NCBI GenBank assembly: GCA_003978675.1
Contig: QNYP01000080.1
Coordinates: forward strand, 1 to 15,508
Length of the DNA stretch: 15,508 bases
Reading direction: 5' to 3'
Source of the DNA: Hydrogenothermus sp.
GTDB lineage: Bacteria; Aquificota; Aquificia; Aquificales; Hydrogenothermaceae
Positions 1 through 7,781 of the stretch are shown in pieces. Numbering within the stretch: position 1 is the stretch's first letter; each line of letters starts with the position of its first letter. The position numbers and the translations under genes are program-made. A model generated the notes under the pieces. That model saw nothing but the letters and a program-made list of their open reading frames with translations. It did no database searches and had not been told where the DNA came from.

Positions 1-136
1 ACTATATCTGCTCCCCATTTTTGTCTAGCACTATCTTTGTTTAATCCTTGTAATGCTCCATAATGCCTTTCATTTAAAGCTTGGTCTTTTATAACAGGAA
101 TTAAAAGCCCTACAGTTTCTAGAATAATTTTTAAGG
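1..136. repeat. Inverted copy of internal gpmA segment at window edge
   Basis: This stretch is the reverse complement of 650-785 inside gpmA (position i pairs with 786-i). I aligned it by hand and found 134 of 136 bases matching, with mismatches only at 30 and 130. The match stops inside the AAGG of the Shine-Dalgarno of the next gene. It carries no start or stop of its own and encodes only a fragment of the mutase on the minus strand. Both mismatches would change an Arg codon (to Ser and to Lys). Its position at the very edge suggests a foldback chimera rather than a real second gene copy. Confidence 0.9.
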
Positions 137-147
137 AGGTAAAGTCT

Positions 148-432
148 TTGGAATCTATTAGAAAACTTATTAAAGTATCAATTATTGAGGGAATTTCTCT
201 AATCATCCTGTTTTTTGTAGCAATGCCCCTTAAGTATGTATGGGGATATAAAATAGCAACATTAATATTTGGCTCTATACACGGAGTTTTATGGCTTTAC
301 TTTTTAAAAGTTTTATACGATGCAAAAAAAGAGCATAATTTTAACAATAAACTTGTTTTTGAATTAATTTTATTTTCTGTAATTCCTTTTGGTTTTATAG
401 TAATAGAAAGAAGACTATCTAAACTGATATAA
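148..432 (+). CDS. DUF3817-like small integral membrane protein
   Basis: This 94-aa protein has three hydrophobic stretches, at about residues 9-27, 37-58 and 69-86. The arrangement 'IEGIS...AMPLKY' followed by 'G.IHG' resembles the DUF3817 (YdzA-like) family of small three-helix membrane proteins, whose function is not known to me. The start is TTG, chosen because a strong AAGGAGGT at 133-140 lies 7 bases upstream and the helix-forming N-terminus begins there. It is the first complete gene of the plus-strand operon, 33 bases before gpmA. Its upstream region in the window is a duplicated gpmA fragment, so the real promoter and upstream neighbour cannot be seen. Confidence 0.75.
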   Translation: MESIRKLIKVSIIEGISLIILFFVAMPLKYVWGYKIATLIFGSIHGVLWLYFLKVLYDAKKEHNFNNKLVFELILFSVIPFGFIVIERRLSKLI

Positions 433-465
433 TAACTTATAAAAAATTCTTCTGAGGTTAGATTA

Positions 466-1083
466 ATGCCAAAATTAGTCCTTGTTAGACATGGTCAGTC
501 TGTTTGGAATTTACAAAATAGATTTACAGGATGGGTAGATGTTCCACTAACAGAAAAAGGAAAAGAAGAAGCATATAGAGCAGGAGAACTCTTAAAAGAT
601 ATTAAGTTTGATGTTGCTTATACATCTGCTTTAACAAGAGCTCAAGAAACCTTAAGAATTATTCTAGAAACTGTAGGGCTTTTAATTCCTGTTATAAAAG
701 ACCAAGCTTTAAATGAAAGGCATTATGGAGCATTACAAGGATTAAACAAAGATAGAGCTAGACAAAAATGGGGAGCAGATATAGTTCATCTTTGGAGAAG
801 AAGTTATGATATTGCTCCACCAGAAGGAGAATCATTAAAAGATACTGCAGCTAGAACTATTCCATTTTTAGAAAGAGCAATTATGGGTGATATAGTAGAT
901 GGCAGAAATGTGATTGTTGTAGCACATGGAAACTCTTTAAGAAGTATTGTTATGTATCTTGAAAAACTATCTCCTGAGGAAATTGTAAAAGTAGAAATCC
1001 CAACAGGAACGCCTATTGTTTATGATTTAGATGAAAATGGAAATATTTTAAACAAAGAAATAAGACATTTAGAGGATAAGTAA
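466..1083 (+). CDS. gpmA: 2,3-bisphosphoglycerate-dependent phosphoglycerate mutase
   Basis: This cytosolic enzyme interconverts 3- and 2-phosphoglycerate in glycolysis and gluconeogenesis. The histidine phosphatase signature is clear: RHG at residues 8-10 with the phospho-accepting His9, FTGW at 21-24, LNERHYG with the acid/base Glu84, the RRSYD motif at 111-115, and HGNS with the second His154. FTGW, LNERHYGALQG and RRSYD mark true dPGM rather than the related phosphoserine phosphatases known from Hydrogenobacter. At 205 aa it is shorter than the roughly 250-aa E. coli enzyme but intact. The ATG start is preceded by GAGGT at 454-458. The stop TAA overlaps the tpiA ATG by one base, so the two are probably translationally coupled. 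Part of this gene (650-785) is duplicated in inverted form at the window edge. Confidence 0.95.
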   Translation: MPKLVLVRHGQSVWNLQNRFTGWVDVPLTEKGKEEAYRAGELLKDIKFDVAYTSALTRAQETLRIILETVGLLIPVIKDQALNERHYGALQGLNKDRARQKWGADIVHLWRRSYDIAPPEGESLKDTAARTIPFLERAIMGDIVDGRNVIVVAHGNSLRSIVMYLEKLSPEEIVKVEIPTGTPIVYDLDENGNILNKEIRHLEDK

Positions 1084-1853
1084 TGAAATATCTAATTGCT
1101 GCTAACTGGAAAATGCATAAAACTATTGCAGAGACTTTAGAATATTTAGAGGTATTTTTACCTTCTGTAAAGGATTTATTTGCAGTAGATATTATGATAG
1201 CTCCTCCTTTTACTGCCCTTGCTTCTGCATCAATAAAACTTGATGCTGTGAAAAAGGAAGGAGAATACAATGTTTACCTTGGAGCTCAAAATATGTTTCA
1301 TGCAGAAAAAGGAGCTTACACAGGAGAAATTTCTCCATTAATGTTAAATGAGTTAAATGTTGATTATGTAATAATTGGACACTCTGAAAGAAGACAGATT
1401 TTTGGAGAAAAGGACAATTTAATAAATAATAAAGTTTTTTCTGCTATAGAACATGGAATTAGGCCAATTTTATGCGTTGGAGAAACATTAGAAGAAAGAG
1501 AACAGGGGATAACCCTAAAAGTTATAGAAAACCAAATTAGAAAAGGTTTAGCAGGTTTAAACGCAGATATACAGTTTGTAGATATAGCTTATGAACCTGT
1601 ATGGGCAATTGGAACTGGAAAAACGGCAACACCAGAGCAAGCGGAAGAGGTTCACAAGTTTATAAGAAGTTTAATTAATGAACTTTCTAAAGGGAATGAC
1701 CAAAAAACAAGAATTTTATACGGTGGAAGTGTAAAACCTGAAAATGCAAGAGATTTGATAAAACAGCCAAATATAAATGGGTTTTTAGTAGGCTCTGCAA
1801 GTTTAGACCCTAAAAAGTTTTACCAAATCATAACTGAAGTGCTGGAGGTGTAA
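1083..1853 (+). CDS. tpiA: Triosephosphate isomerase
   Basis: The product interconverts dihydroxyacetone phosphate and glyceraldehyde-3-phosphate in the cytosol. The 256-aa chain has the full TIM-barrel signature set: AANWKMH with Asn8 and Lys10, IIGHSERR with catalytic His100, AYEPVWAIGTG with catalytic Glu171 and the flexible loop 6, ILYGGSV at the phosphate-binding loop, and the closing GFLVGSASL. The length is normal for the family. The start ATG overlaps the gpmA stop (TAATG), with GAGG at 1072-1075 as ribosome binding site. It abuts secG, a tpiA-secG linkage that is common in bacteria, where pgk often precedes tpiA. Here gpmA takes that place. Confidence 0.98.
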   Translation: MKYLIAANWKMHKTIAETLEYLEVFLPSVKDLFAVDIMIAPPFTALASASIKLDAVKKEGEYNVYLGAQNMFHAEKGAYTGEISPLMLNELNVDYVIIGHSERRQIFGEKDNLINNKVFSAIEHGIRPILCVGETLEEREQGITLKVIENQIRKGLAGLNADIQFVDIAYEPVWAIGTGKTATPEQAEEVHKFIRSLINELSKGNDQKTRILYGGSVKPENARDLIKQPNINGFLVGSASLDPKKFYQIITEVLEV

Positions 1854-2162
1854 ATGGATATTTTGTATACGATTTTATCTGTATTCCTTGTAATAGATAG
1901 TATATTGCTGGTTATCCTAATACTTATGCAAAAGACAAAAGGAGCAGAAATTGGAGCAGTTTTTGGCTCTGGAGCTGCTGCAGCAGTTTTAGGAGCTGGC
2001 GCTTCTAACATACTAACTAAAATAACTTACTGGCTAGGTGGAATATTTTTAGCTTTGGTTTTATCATTGTCTTTGATTGATCACTATAAAGCTAAAACTT
2101 TGCATCAAATTCCATCTGATATACCTGTAAAAACAGAAAAACAAACTAAAGAGGCTAAATAA
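1854..2162 (+). CDS. secG: Preprotein translocase subunit SecG
   Basis: SecG is the small accessory subunit of the SecYEG channel in the inner membrane. The 102-aa protein has the two expected transmembrane helices, at about residues 3-25 and 56-76. They are joined by the family loop: LMQKTKGAEIG, then a Gly/Ala-rich stretch, then ASNILTKITYW. The C-terminal tail is hydrophilic and Lys/Thr-rich. The ATG directly follows the tpiA stop, and its ribosome binding site GGAGGTG (1844-1850) lies in the last tpiA codons. The next gene also starts at the base after the secG stop, so this is a tightly packed operon. Confidence 0.95.
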   Translation: MDILYTILSVFLVIDSILLVILILMQKTKGAEIGAVFGSGAAAAVLGAGASNILTKITYWLGGIFLALVLSLSLIDHYKAKTLHQIPSDIPVKTEKQTKEAK

Positions 2163-3026
2163 TTGCAGAAAAATGTTGGTTTAATTGGTCTTGGTAATAT
2201 GGGAACTCTAATTGCAAAAAATCTTGCTAATGCAAATTTTAATGTAAAAGTATGGAACAGAACTCTACAAAAGGCTAAAGAAAGTGGTCTTCCCTATACA
2301 AATACATTAGAAGGTTTGGTTTTAGAGCAGGATACAATCATAACAATGCTTTCTGATGCAGAAGCAGTTGAAGAAGTATACAGTAGGATATTAGAACTAA
2401 CAATAGAAGGAAAAGTATTTATTGATATGACTACTGTAAGACCTGAGACTGCCAAAAAACTTGCAGAAAGGCTTTTGAAAAAAGGAGCTAGTTTCTTAGA
2501 AGCCCCTGTTTTAGGAAGCGTTCTTTTAGCAGAAAAGGGAATGTTAACTATACTGGTTAGTGGAGATGAGCAAACTTATAAAGAACTCCTTGGATTATTT
2601 TCTGTTTTAGGTAAAGAAGTTTTTTACCTTGGAGATTATGGAATTTCTAGTAGTTTGAAACTAATAAATAATAGTGTTTTGGCTACTTTTATGGGAGCAT
2701 TATCAGAAGCTATTGTTTTAGCTGAAAAAATAGGAATAGATAGGCAAACTACAATAAAAGTTCTTGAAAATGGAGCAGGAAAATCTGCAGTTTTAGAAAC
2801 TAAGAAAGGTAAAATATTAAATGAAGATTATTCTACCCAATTTTCAACCAAACTTTTGGTAAAAGATTTAAGATATTTCAGTGAGATACTAGATAAAAAT
2901 AATCTAGTCTCCCCTTATTTTTCGATTTCAAACGATATTTATAAAGGAACATACACAAATGGATACTCTGAAAATGATTTTTGTAGTGTGTTAGAAATTT
3001 TAAAAAAACTTAACGGAATAAATTAA
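2163..3026 (+). CDS. NAD(P)-dependent beta-hydroxyacid dehydrogenase family (glyoxylate/succinic semialdehyde reductase-like)
   Basis: This 287-aa cytosolic oxidoreductase has an N-terminal Rossmann fold with GLGNMG at residues 9-14. WNRT follows at about 31-34; an Arg at this position usually favours NADP(H). Next come the substrate-binding region (FIDMTT..., then APVLGS, which replaces the commoner APVSGG) and the helical domain with SLKLINN, whose Lys166 matches the family catalytic lysine. 3-Hydroxyisobutyrate dehydrogenase, tartronate semialdehyde reductase and glyoxylate/succinic semialdehyde reductase all share this fold. The WNRT pattern makes the reductase group most likely, but the substrate cannot be settled from sequence. 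The start TTG directly follows the secG stop, with GAGG about 10 bases upstream. Its 3' end overlaps the convergent 72-aa gene by 4 bases. Confidence 0.85.
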   Translation: MQKNVGLIGLGNMGTLIAKNLANANFNVKVWNRTLQKAKESGLPYTNTLEGLVLEQDTIITMLSDAEAVEEVYSRILELTIEGKVFIDMTTVRPETAKKLAERLLKKGASFLEAPVLGSVLLAEKGMLTILVSGDEQTYKELLGLFSVLGKEVFYLGDYGISSSLKLINNSVLATFMGALSEAIVLAEKIGIDRQTTIKVLENGAGKSAVLETKKGKILNEDYSTQFSTKLLVKDLRYFSEILDKNNLVSPYFSISNDIYKGTYTNGYSENDFCSVLEILKKLNGIN

Positions 3027-3241
3027 TCATCTAGTTTTTCTACTCTTATTATTTTTGCTTCATAAATACCGTTTTTTTCTAACTGTTTCTTAGCTTTCCA
3101 TTTTAGATAAAAAACATAAGGAATTGTAAAAAGCAATACTACTCCAACTCCAATTAAAACAATTATAGATATACTAAAGGCTATAGCTAAAATAGCTACT
3201 AAAAGTAAAAATAACCAAAGTTTTGTTATAAAAGAAAACAT
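3023..3241 (-). CDS. Hypothetical small membrane protein
   Basis: I do not recognise this 72-aa protein. It is almost entirely hydrophobic from residue 4 to about 47, enough for two closely spaced transmembrane helices. A Lys-rich segment (WKAKKQLEK) follows, then a short hydrophilic tail ending EKLDD. The ATG has an AAGG-type ribosome binding site a few bases upstream. It lies 73 bases downstream of the RND pump gene on the same strand, so it may be read through from that operon or from the candidate promoter at 3277-3305. Its stop overlaps the stop of the convergent dehydrogenase gene. Its compact size, plausible start and lack of competing frames support a real gene. Confidence 0.6.
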   Translation of the reverse strand: MFSFITKLWLFLLLVAILAIAFSISIIVLIGVGVVLLFTIPYVFYLKWKAKKQLEKNGIYEAKIIRVEKLDD

Positions 3242-3276
3242 TTAAGCACCCTTAAAAGTTGATATATTTAACATAA

Positions 3277-3305
3277 AAAGTAAATCCCCCTCCCATAAAT
3301 GTCAA
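3277..3305 (-). promoter_or_regulatory. Candidate sigma-70-type promoter for the 72-aa membrane protein
   Basis: On the minus strand a perfect TTGACA (-35, 3300-3305) is followed after 17 bases by TACTTT (-10, 3277-3282). The -10 matches the consensus at only three of six positions. A start would fall near 3270, giving a leader of about 30 bases. The spacer holds an unusual GGGAGGGGG run. The site is in the 73-base gap between the RND gene and the 72-aa gene, where I see no hairpin terminator. Confidence 0.4.
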
Positions 3306-3314
3306 CTACTTATT

Positions 3315-6300
3315 TTATTTTTTCTTTTTACCTTCATTGATAGGAACTGCTGGAGCCATACATAGTATTTCAGCTCTTTTTCTTTCTATCATGAAGTATA
3401 AAACAGGAACAACTACAAGAGTAATTAATGTTGAAGCTATTGTTCCAAATATTAATGCTATCGCAAGTCCATTAAATATTGGGTCAAAGATAATTACAAA
3501 TGCACCAACGACTATAGCTGCAGCTGTAAGTAATATTGGCCTTGTTCTAACTATACCTGCCTCTAATAATGCTTCTTCTACAGAATACCCCTCTCTTAAC
3601 TTATCTTCTGCAAATTGAACTAATAATATTGAGTTTCTAAGAATTATTCCTGCAAGTGCTATAAATCCTATCATAGAAGTTGCTGTAAAGAATGCTCCCA
3701 TTAACCAGTGTCCAGGTATTATTCCAACAAGTGTAAATAAGATTGGAGACATTATAACTGCAGGCATTTTGAATGAACCAAACCAACCAACAAGTAGTAT
3801 ATAGAGGACTACTATAGCCACTGCAAATGCTATTCCCATATCTCTAAATGTTTCATACGTTACTTGCCATTCTCCGTCCCATTTTACATAGTATTTGTCT
3901 GTAAATTCTGGTTGATGTGTTAAAAGAAGCTCTAACCCTTTACCATCTGGAGTTCCTACAGATTTAATCTTATCCCATAAATCTATTATTGGATAAACAG
4001 GACTACCAACGCTATCGTTAACATTCGCAACTACATAAACAACTGGCTGTAGGTTCTTTCTGTAAATGTCATGTTTTGTAGTTCCTTTTTCAATTTCTAC
4101 AAGTGAACCTAGAGGAACTCCACCTTTTGGAGTAGGTATTTTCATTGCAAGAAGGCCTTTTAAACTATATCTGTAGTTAGGGTCTAGCTGAACAACTATT
4201 TGTGGAGGCTCTGTATCTATTCCGTTGTATATTAATCCTGCTGTGTATCCAGATAAAGCTATTCTTATGGTTTTAGCAAGGTTCTCAGTGTTCATTCCAA
4301 ATCTTTGAGCAAGTTCTTCTTTTACTTTTATTACATACTGCCTTTGTGGATAGTTTGTGTAAATTCCAACATCTATAAGACCGGGAGTATTTTCAAATAT
4401 TTCTTTTATTTTTTCTGCAATTTCAAGCTGATGTTTGTAGTTTGGTCCATAAACCTCTGCAACTATTGGAGATAATACAGGTGGTCCTGGTGGAGGCTCA
4501 ACTACTGCAACATATTTAGCTCCATAGCTTTTTGCTATTTTATAAACATCATCTCTTATTCTTTCTGCTATTTCGTGAGATTGAGCTTTTCTTTCATATT
4601 TATTAACAAGATTTACCTTTATCATTGCATAATGGGGAGCTATTCTGAAATAGTAATGTCTAACAAGCCCATTAAAATCAAACGGTGCTGGAACACCTAC
4701 ATACATTACATAGTTTTCAACTTCGTTTTGCTTTTTAATATATTCTGCAATTGCCTTTGTCGCTTCATAAGTTCTTTCTAGAGGAGTTCCTTCTGGCATA
4801 TCTAAAACTACAAATAGTTCGCTCTTATTATCATAAGGTAGCATTTTTACTAAAACTGTTCTATTTACAAGTAAATATGCTGAACCTACAAGGAGTAATC
4901 CTAAAAATCCCAAGAATACCCATCTTTTAAATCTACTTCTAAATAATGGTATGTATATTTTGGTAAATAACCAAGCTAAAACTCCAGCTTTAGCCTCATC
5001 TTCTCTTTCTAAACTTTCAGGGGATTCATGTTTTTCATCATGTTTTAACCATCTTAATGCCAGATAAGGTGTTAGAATAAAAGCTAAAATCATAGAGAAA
5101 AACATTGCAACAGATGCATTAATTGGAATAGGTCTCATATAAGGACCCATTAACCCTGAAACAAATGCCATAGGAAGAAGTGCAACTATTACTGCAAATG
5201 TTGCAAGAATGGTAGGATTTCCAACTTCATCTGTAGCTATAATCGCTGCTTCTTTCATAGGAACTTTTCTCATAGAGAACCATCTGTGTATGTTCTCAAG
5301 AACAACAATAGAGTTATCAACAAGAATACCTATTGAGAATATAAGTGCAAATAATGTAACCCTATTTAGTGAGTATCCATACATTTCACTTAAGAATAAT
5401 GCTATTGCAAGAGTTACTGGTATTGTTACTGCAACAATTAAAGATTCTCTCCATCCAAGGGTTACAGCAATTAGTAAAACTATAGAGAATGTTGCAATTA
5501 ATAAGTGTTCAATTAACTCATTAGCTTTTTCTGTAGCAGTTTCTCCATAGTTTCTAGTAATTTTTATATGAATATCATCGGGTATTATTTCTCCTTTTAA
5601 TAGATTGAGCTTTTCTATGATATTATCTGCAACTACAACTGCATTACTTCCTGTTTTTTTAGCTATAGATATAGTTACTGCATTGTATAATTTATCAGTT
5701 TCTCCAGATGCAGTTCCAAACCCAAAATTAACATAATTAGTTTTTTCTCCTTCACCTTCAAAAACTTTGGCTACATCTTTTATATATATTGGTTTGTTAT
5801 TGTATATTCCTATTACTGTATTTTTTACATCTTCAATGCTATCAAAGAATTTTCCTACTCTAACTTTGTATCTATATCCATTATTATCAAATTCTCCAGC
5901 TGGTAGTTCATAGTTTGTAGCCTGTAATACTTTTACAACTTGGGGTAACATAATGTGATATGCATTTAACTTAACAGGATCAAACCATACATTTATGGTT
6001 TTAGGCTTTGAACCAATAATATGGGTTTCAGAAATGTTTTCGAGTTGTTTTAACTGGTCTTCAACAACCTCTGCAATTCTTCTGATTTCATATGAAGAAT
6101 ATTTATCACTATAAAGAGTAATTGCCATAATAGGAACATCATCAATAGACTTTGGTTGGACAATTGGGTCCATTGCCCCTTTTGGCATTTTATAGTAATT
6201 AGACATTAATTTACTGTACAGCTTTACTAAGCTATCTTCAGGATCAGCTCCAACTTCAAATCTTACTGTAACTACTCCAAATCCATCTCCAGCATAAGAA

Positions 6301-6575
6301 TAAACATAATCTACATGGGGTATTTCCCACATTAATTTTTCTAGTGGTTTAACTACAGTTTTATCTATTTCATCAGCCTCAACCCCTGGATAAGGAACAG
6401 TAATATCTATCATTGGAACAACAATCTGAGGTTCTTCATCTCTTGGAGTTGTTAGAACTGCAAACAATCCAAGTAAAAGCATACCTAAAACAAGGAGTGG
6501 TGTAAGCTTTGAATCTATAAATGCCTTTGCTATCTTACCAGCAAGCCCTATTTTATTTAATTTTTCTTGCTCCAT
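3315..6575 (-). CDS. RND-family efflux pump inner-membrane permease (AcrB/HAE-like)
   Basis: This is the proton-driven inner-membrane component of a tripartite efflux pump. From the ATG at 6575 it is 1086 aa. An in-frame TTG 12 bases further out (6587) is unlikely because it lies on the Shine-Dalgarno GGAGGG itself. The family layout is present: TM1 near residues 21-42, a large periplasmic loop beginning TPRDEEPQI, a TM2-6 block, a second periplasmic loop with PPPGPPVLSP, and a final TM7-12 block. The TM4 relay motif reads VDNSIVVLEN (Asp420, Asn421) in place of the AcrB Asp-Asp pair, and TM10 reads LRNSILLVQF with Arg980 where AcrB has Lys940. This fits an HAE-like rather than a heavy-metal CusA-type relay. 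It lies 13 bases after the fusion-protein gene. The substrate is unknown. Confidence 0.9.
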   Translation of the reverse strand: MEQEKLNKIGLAGKIAKAFIDSKLTPLLVLGMLLLGLFAVLTTPRDEEPQIVVPMIDITVPYPGVEADEIDKTVVKPLEKLMWEIPHVDYVYSYAGDGFGVVTVRFEVGADPEDSLVKLYSKLMSNYYKMPKGAMDPIVQPKSIDDVPIMAITLYSDKYSSYEIRRIAEVVEDQLKQLENISETHIIGSKPKTINVWFDPVKLNAYHIMLPQVVKVLQATNYELPAGEFDNNGYRYKVRVGKFFDSIEDVKNTVIGIYNNKPIYIKDVAKVFEGEGEKTNYVNFGFGTASGETDKLYNAVTISIAKKTGSNAVVVADNIIEKLNLLKGEIIPDDIHIKITRNYGETATEKANELIEHLLIATFSIVLLIAVTLGWRESLIVAVTIPVTLAIALFLSEMYGYSLNRVTLFALIFSIGILVDNSIVVLENIHRWFSMRKVPMKEAAIIATDEVGNPTILATFAVIVALLPMAFVSGLMGPYMRPIPINASVAMFFSMILAFILTPYLALRWLKHDEKHESPESLEREDEAKAGVLAWLFTKIYIPLFRSRFKRWVFLGFLGLLLVGSAYLLVNRTVLVKMLPYDNKSELFVVLDMPEGTPLERTYEATKAIAEYIKKQNEVENYVMYVGVPAPFDFNGLVRHYYFRIAPHYAMIKVNLVNKYERKAQSHEIAERIRDDVYKIAKSYGAKYVAVVEPPPGPPVLSPIVAEVYGPNYKHQLEIAEKIKEIFENTPGLIDVGIYTNYPQRQYVIKVKEELAQRFGMNTENLAKTIRIALSGYTAGLIYNGIDTEPPQIVVQLDPNYRYSLKGLLAMKIPTPKGGVPLGSLVEIEKGTTKHDIYRKNLQPVVYVVANVNDSVGSPVYPIIDLWDKIKSVGTPDGKGLELLLTHQPEFTDKYYVKWDGEWQVTYETFRDMGIAFAVAIVVLYILLVGWFGSFKMPAVIMSPILFTLVGIIPGHWLMGAFFTATSMIGFIALAGIILRNSILLVQFAEDKLREGYSVEEALLEAGIVRTRPILLTAAAIVVGAFVIIFDPIFNGLAIALIFGTIASTLITLVVVPVLYFMIERKRAEILCMAPAVPINEGKKKK

Positions 6576-6588
6576 TTTTCCCTCCAAC

Positions 6589-7758
6589 TTATAGTCTTAC
6601 TTTGCAACCATCACAAGCTTTTTCAACACCATCAACAACAATTCTTTCTCCAGCTACGATTCCAGATTTAACTTCATATTTGTCTCCGTATTTTTCTCCA
6701 AGTTTTACAGGCTTAAATCTTAAAATACCGTCTGGAGAAACTAAAAAAACCCCTTCAACCTGATTCCATCTTTTTATAGCTGTTTTGGGTATGAGAAGTT
6801 TTTCTGATTCATCGATTGTTATATAAGTTTTTCCATAAAAGCCTATACCAAGTCCTTCTGGGTTTTGGATAGTTGCTCTTATAGAAAACGAGTTATTTGC
6901 AGGGTCTGCATTATTATTTTTCTCTACAACTTTTGCTTTATAAGTTCTTCCTGTTGCATCTATTTTTATATTTAGAATATCTCCAACATCTACTTTATCT
7001 ATATACTTAACGTCTACATTTGCTATAAACTGTAATTTTGTATTTCCTACAACAAATAAAGGCATTCCGGGATTTGCCATATCACCAACATTTGCCATTT
7101 TCTTGATTACATAACCATTAAATGGTGCTTTTATGTAGCCATAGCTTTCCATAATTTTTACCTGTTTTAATTTGGCTTTTACTTGTTTTTCTTTCGCATC
7201 TAATTGTTTTAATTTTGCTTCAACTTGTTTTAATTTGGCTTTTGCAGTGTTTAACTTCATTTCAATTTCATCTAGTTTCTGCCTTGGAAGTGCATTTTCT
7301 TCATAAAGAGTTTTCATTCTGTTATATGTTTTTTCTAGAAAAGATATTTGAGCTAAAACTGCTTCTCTACCTGCTAAAGCTTCTTCCCTAGCTTTTGACA
7401 ACTCTTCAAGACCTGCTAAAGCTTCTTTTTCTTTGGCTTTTATATCTGAAATATCAATAACTGCTAAAAGTTGTCCTTTTTTTACAAAATCCCCTTCATT
7501 TACTTTTACATCTAGAACTTTTCCCATTAATTTTGTTGCAACCTTTGCAGTTTCCTTAGAAGTTGTGTAGCCCTCTAATTTATAAGTCTCTTTTATTTTG
7601 GTAGGTTTTATAACATCAATTTTTACGCCAGTTATTATTTTAGGTTGCTCTTCTGCGTACCCTGGGGGAATTCTGTCTGAAAAAATACCTCCTATCCATA
7701 AGATTACCATTATCATCGGCAAGATAAAAAATAGACCAAATTTTATTACTGATTTCAT
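6589..7758 (-). CDS. Periplasmic membrane-fusion (adaptor) subunit of RND efflux pump
   Basis: The adaptor links the RND pump to the TolC-type channel across the periplasm. The 389-aa protein has an N-terminal membrane anchor (about 7-26) with no lipobox cysteine. The first lipoyl/barrel half follows (about 55-105, including KVNEGDFVKKGQLL). A long alpha-hairpin (about 106-205) contains a repeated AKLKQ pattern at 174-200 and a repeated EALAG at 112-116 and 126-130. The second lipoyl half is GYIKAPFNGYV (207-217), and beta-barrel and membrane-proximal domains complete the chain. The C-terminus is odd: GVEKACDGCKVRL places Cys382 and Cys385 in a CxxC, where many relatives have KDG-type residues. 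The start ATG has GGAGGAT upstream. The gene lies 23 bases after the tolC-like gene and 13 bases before the pump gene. Confidence 0.92.
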   Translation of the reverse strand: MKSVIKFGLFFILPMIMVILWIGGIFSDRIPPGYAEEQPKIITGVKIDVIKPTKIKETYKLEGYTTSKETAKVATKLMGKVLDVKVNEGDFVKKGQLLAVIDISDIKAKEKEALAGLEELSKAREEALAGREAVLAQISFLEKTYNRMKTLYEENALPRQKLDEIEMKLNTAKAKLKQVEAKLKQLDAKEKQVKAKLKQVKIMESYGYIKAPFNGYVIKKMANVGDMANPGMPLFVVGNTKLQFIANVDVKYIDKVDVGDILNIKIDATGRTYKAKVVEKNNNADPANNSFSIRATIQNPEGLGIGFYGKTYITIDESEKLLIPKTAIKRWNQVEGVFLVSPDGILRFKPVKLGEKYGDKYEVKSGIVAGERIVVDGVEKACDGCKVRL

Positions 7759-7781
7759 TTCCTATCCTCCATATATTTTTT

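Noticed and set aside
466..1083. gpmA could be a phosphoserine phosphatase like those of Hydrogenobacter
   Set aside because: The mutase-specific FTGW, LNERHYGALQG and RRSYD motifs are all present.
6576..6587. TTG start adding four residues to the RND pump
   Set aside because: The TTG lies on the GGAGGG ribosome binding site. The ATG at 6575 is correctly spaced from it.
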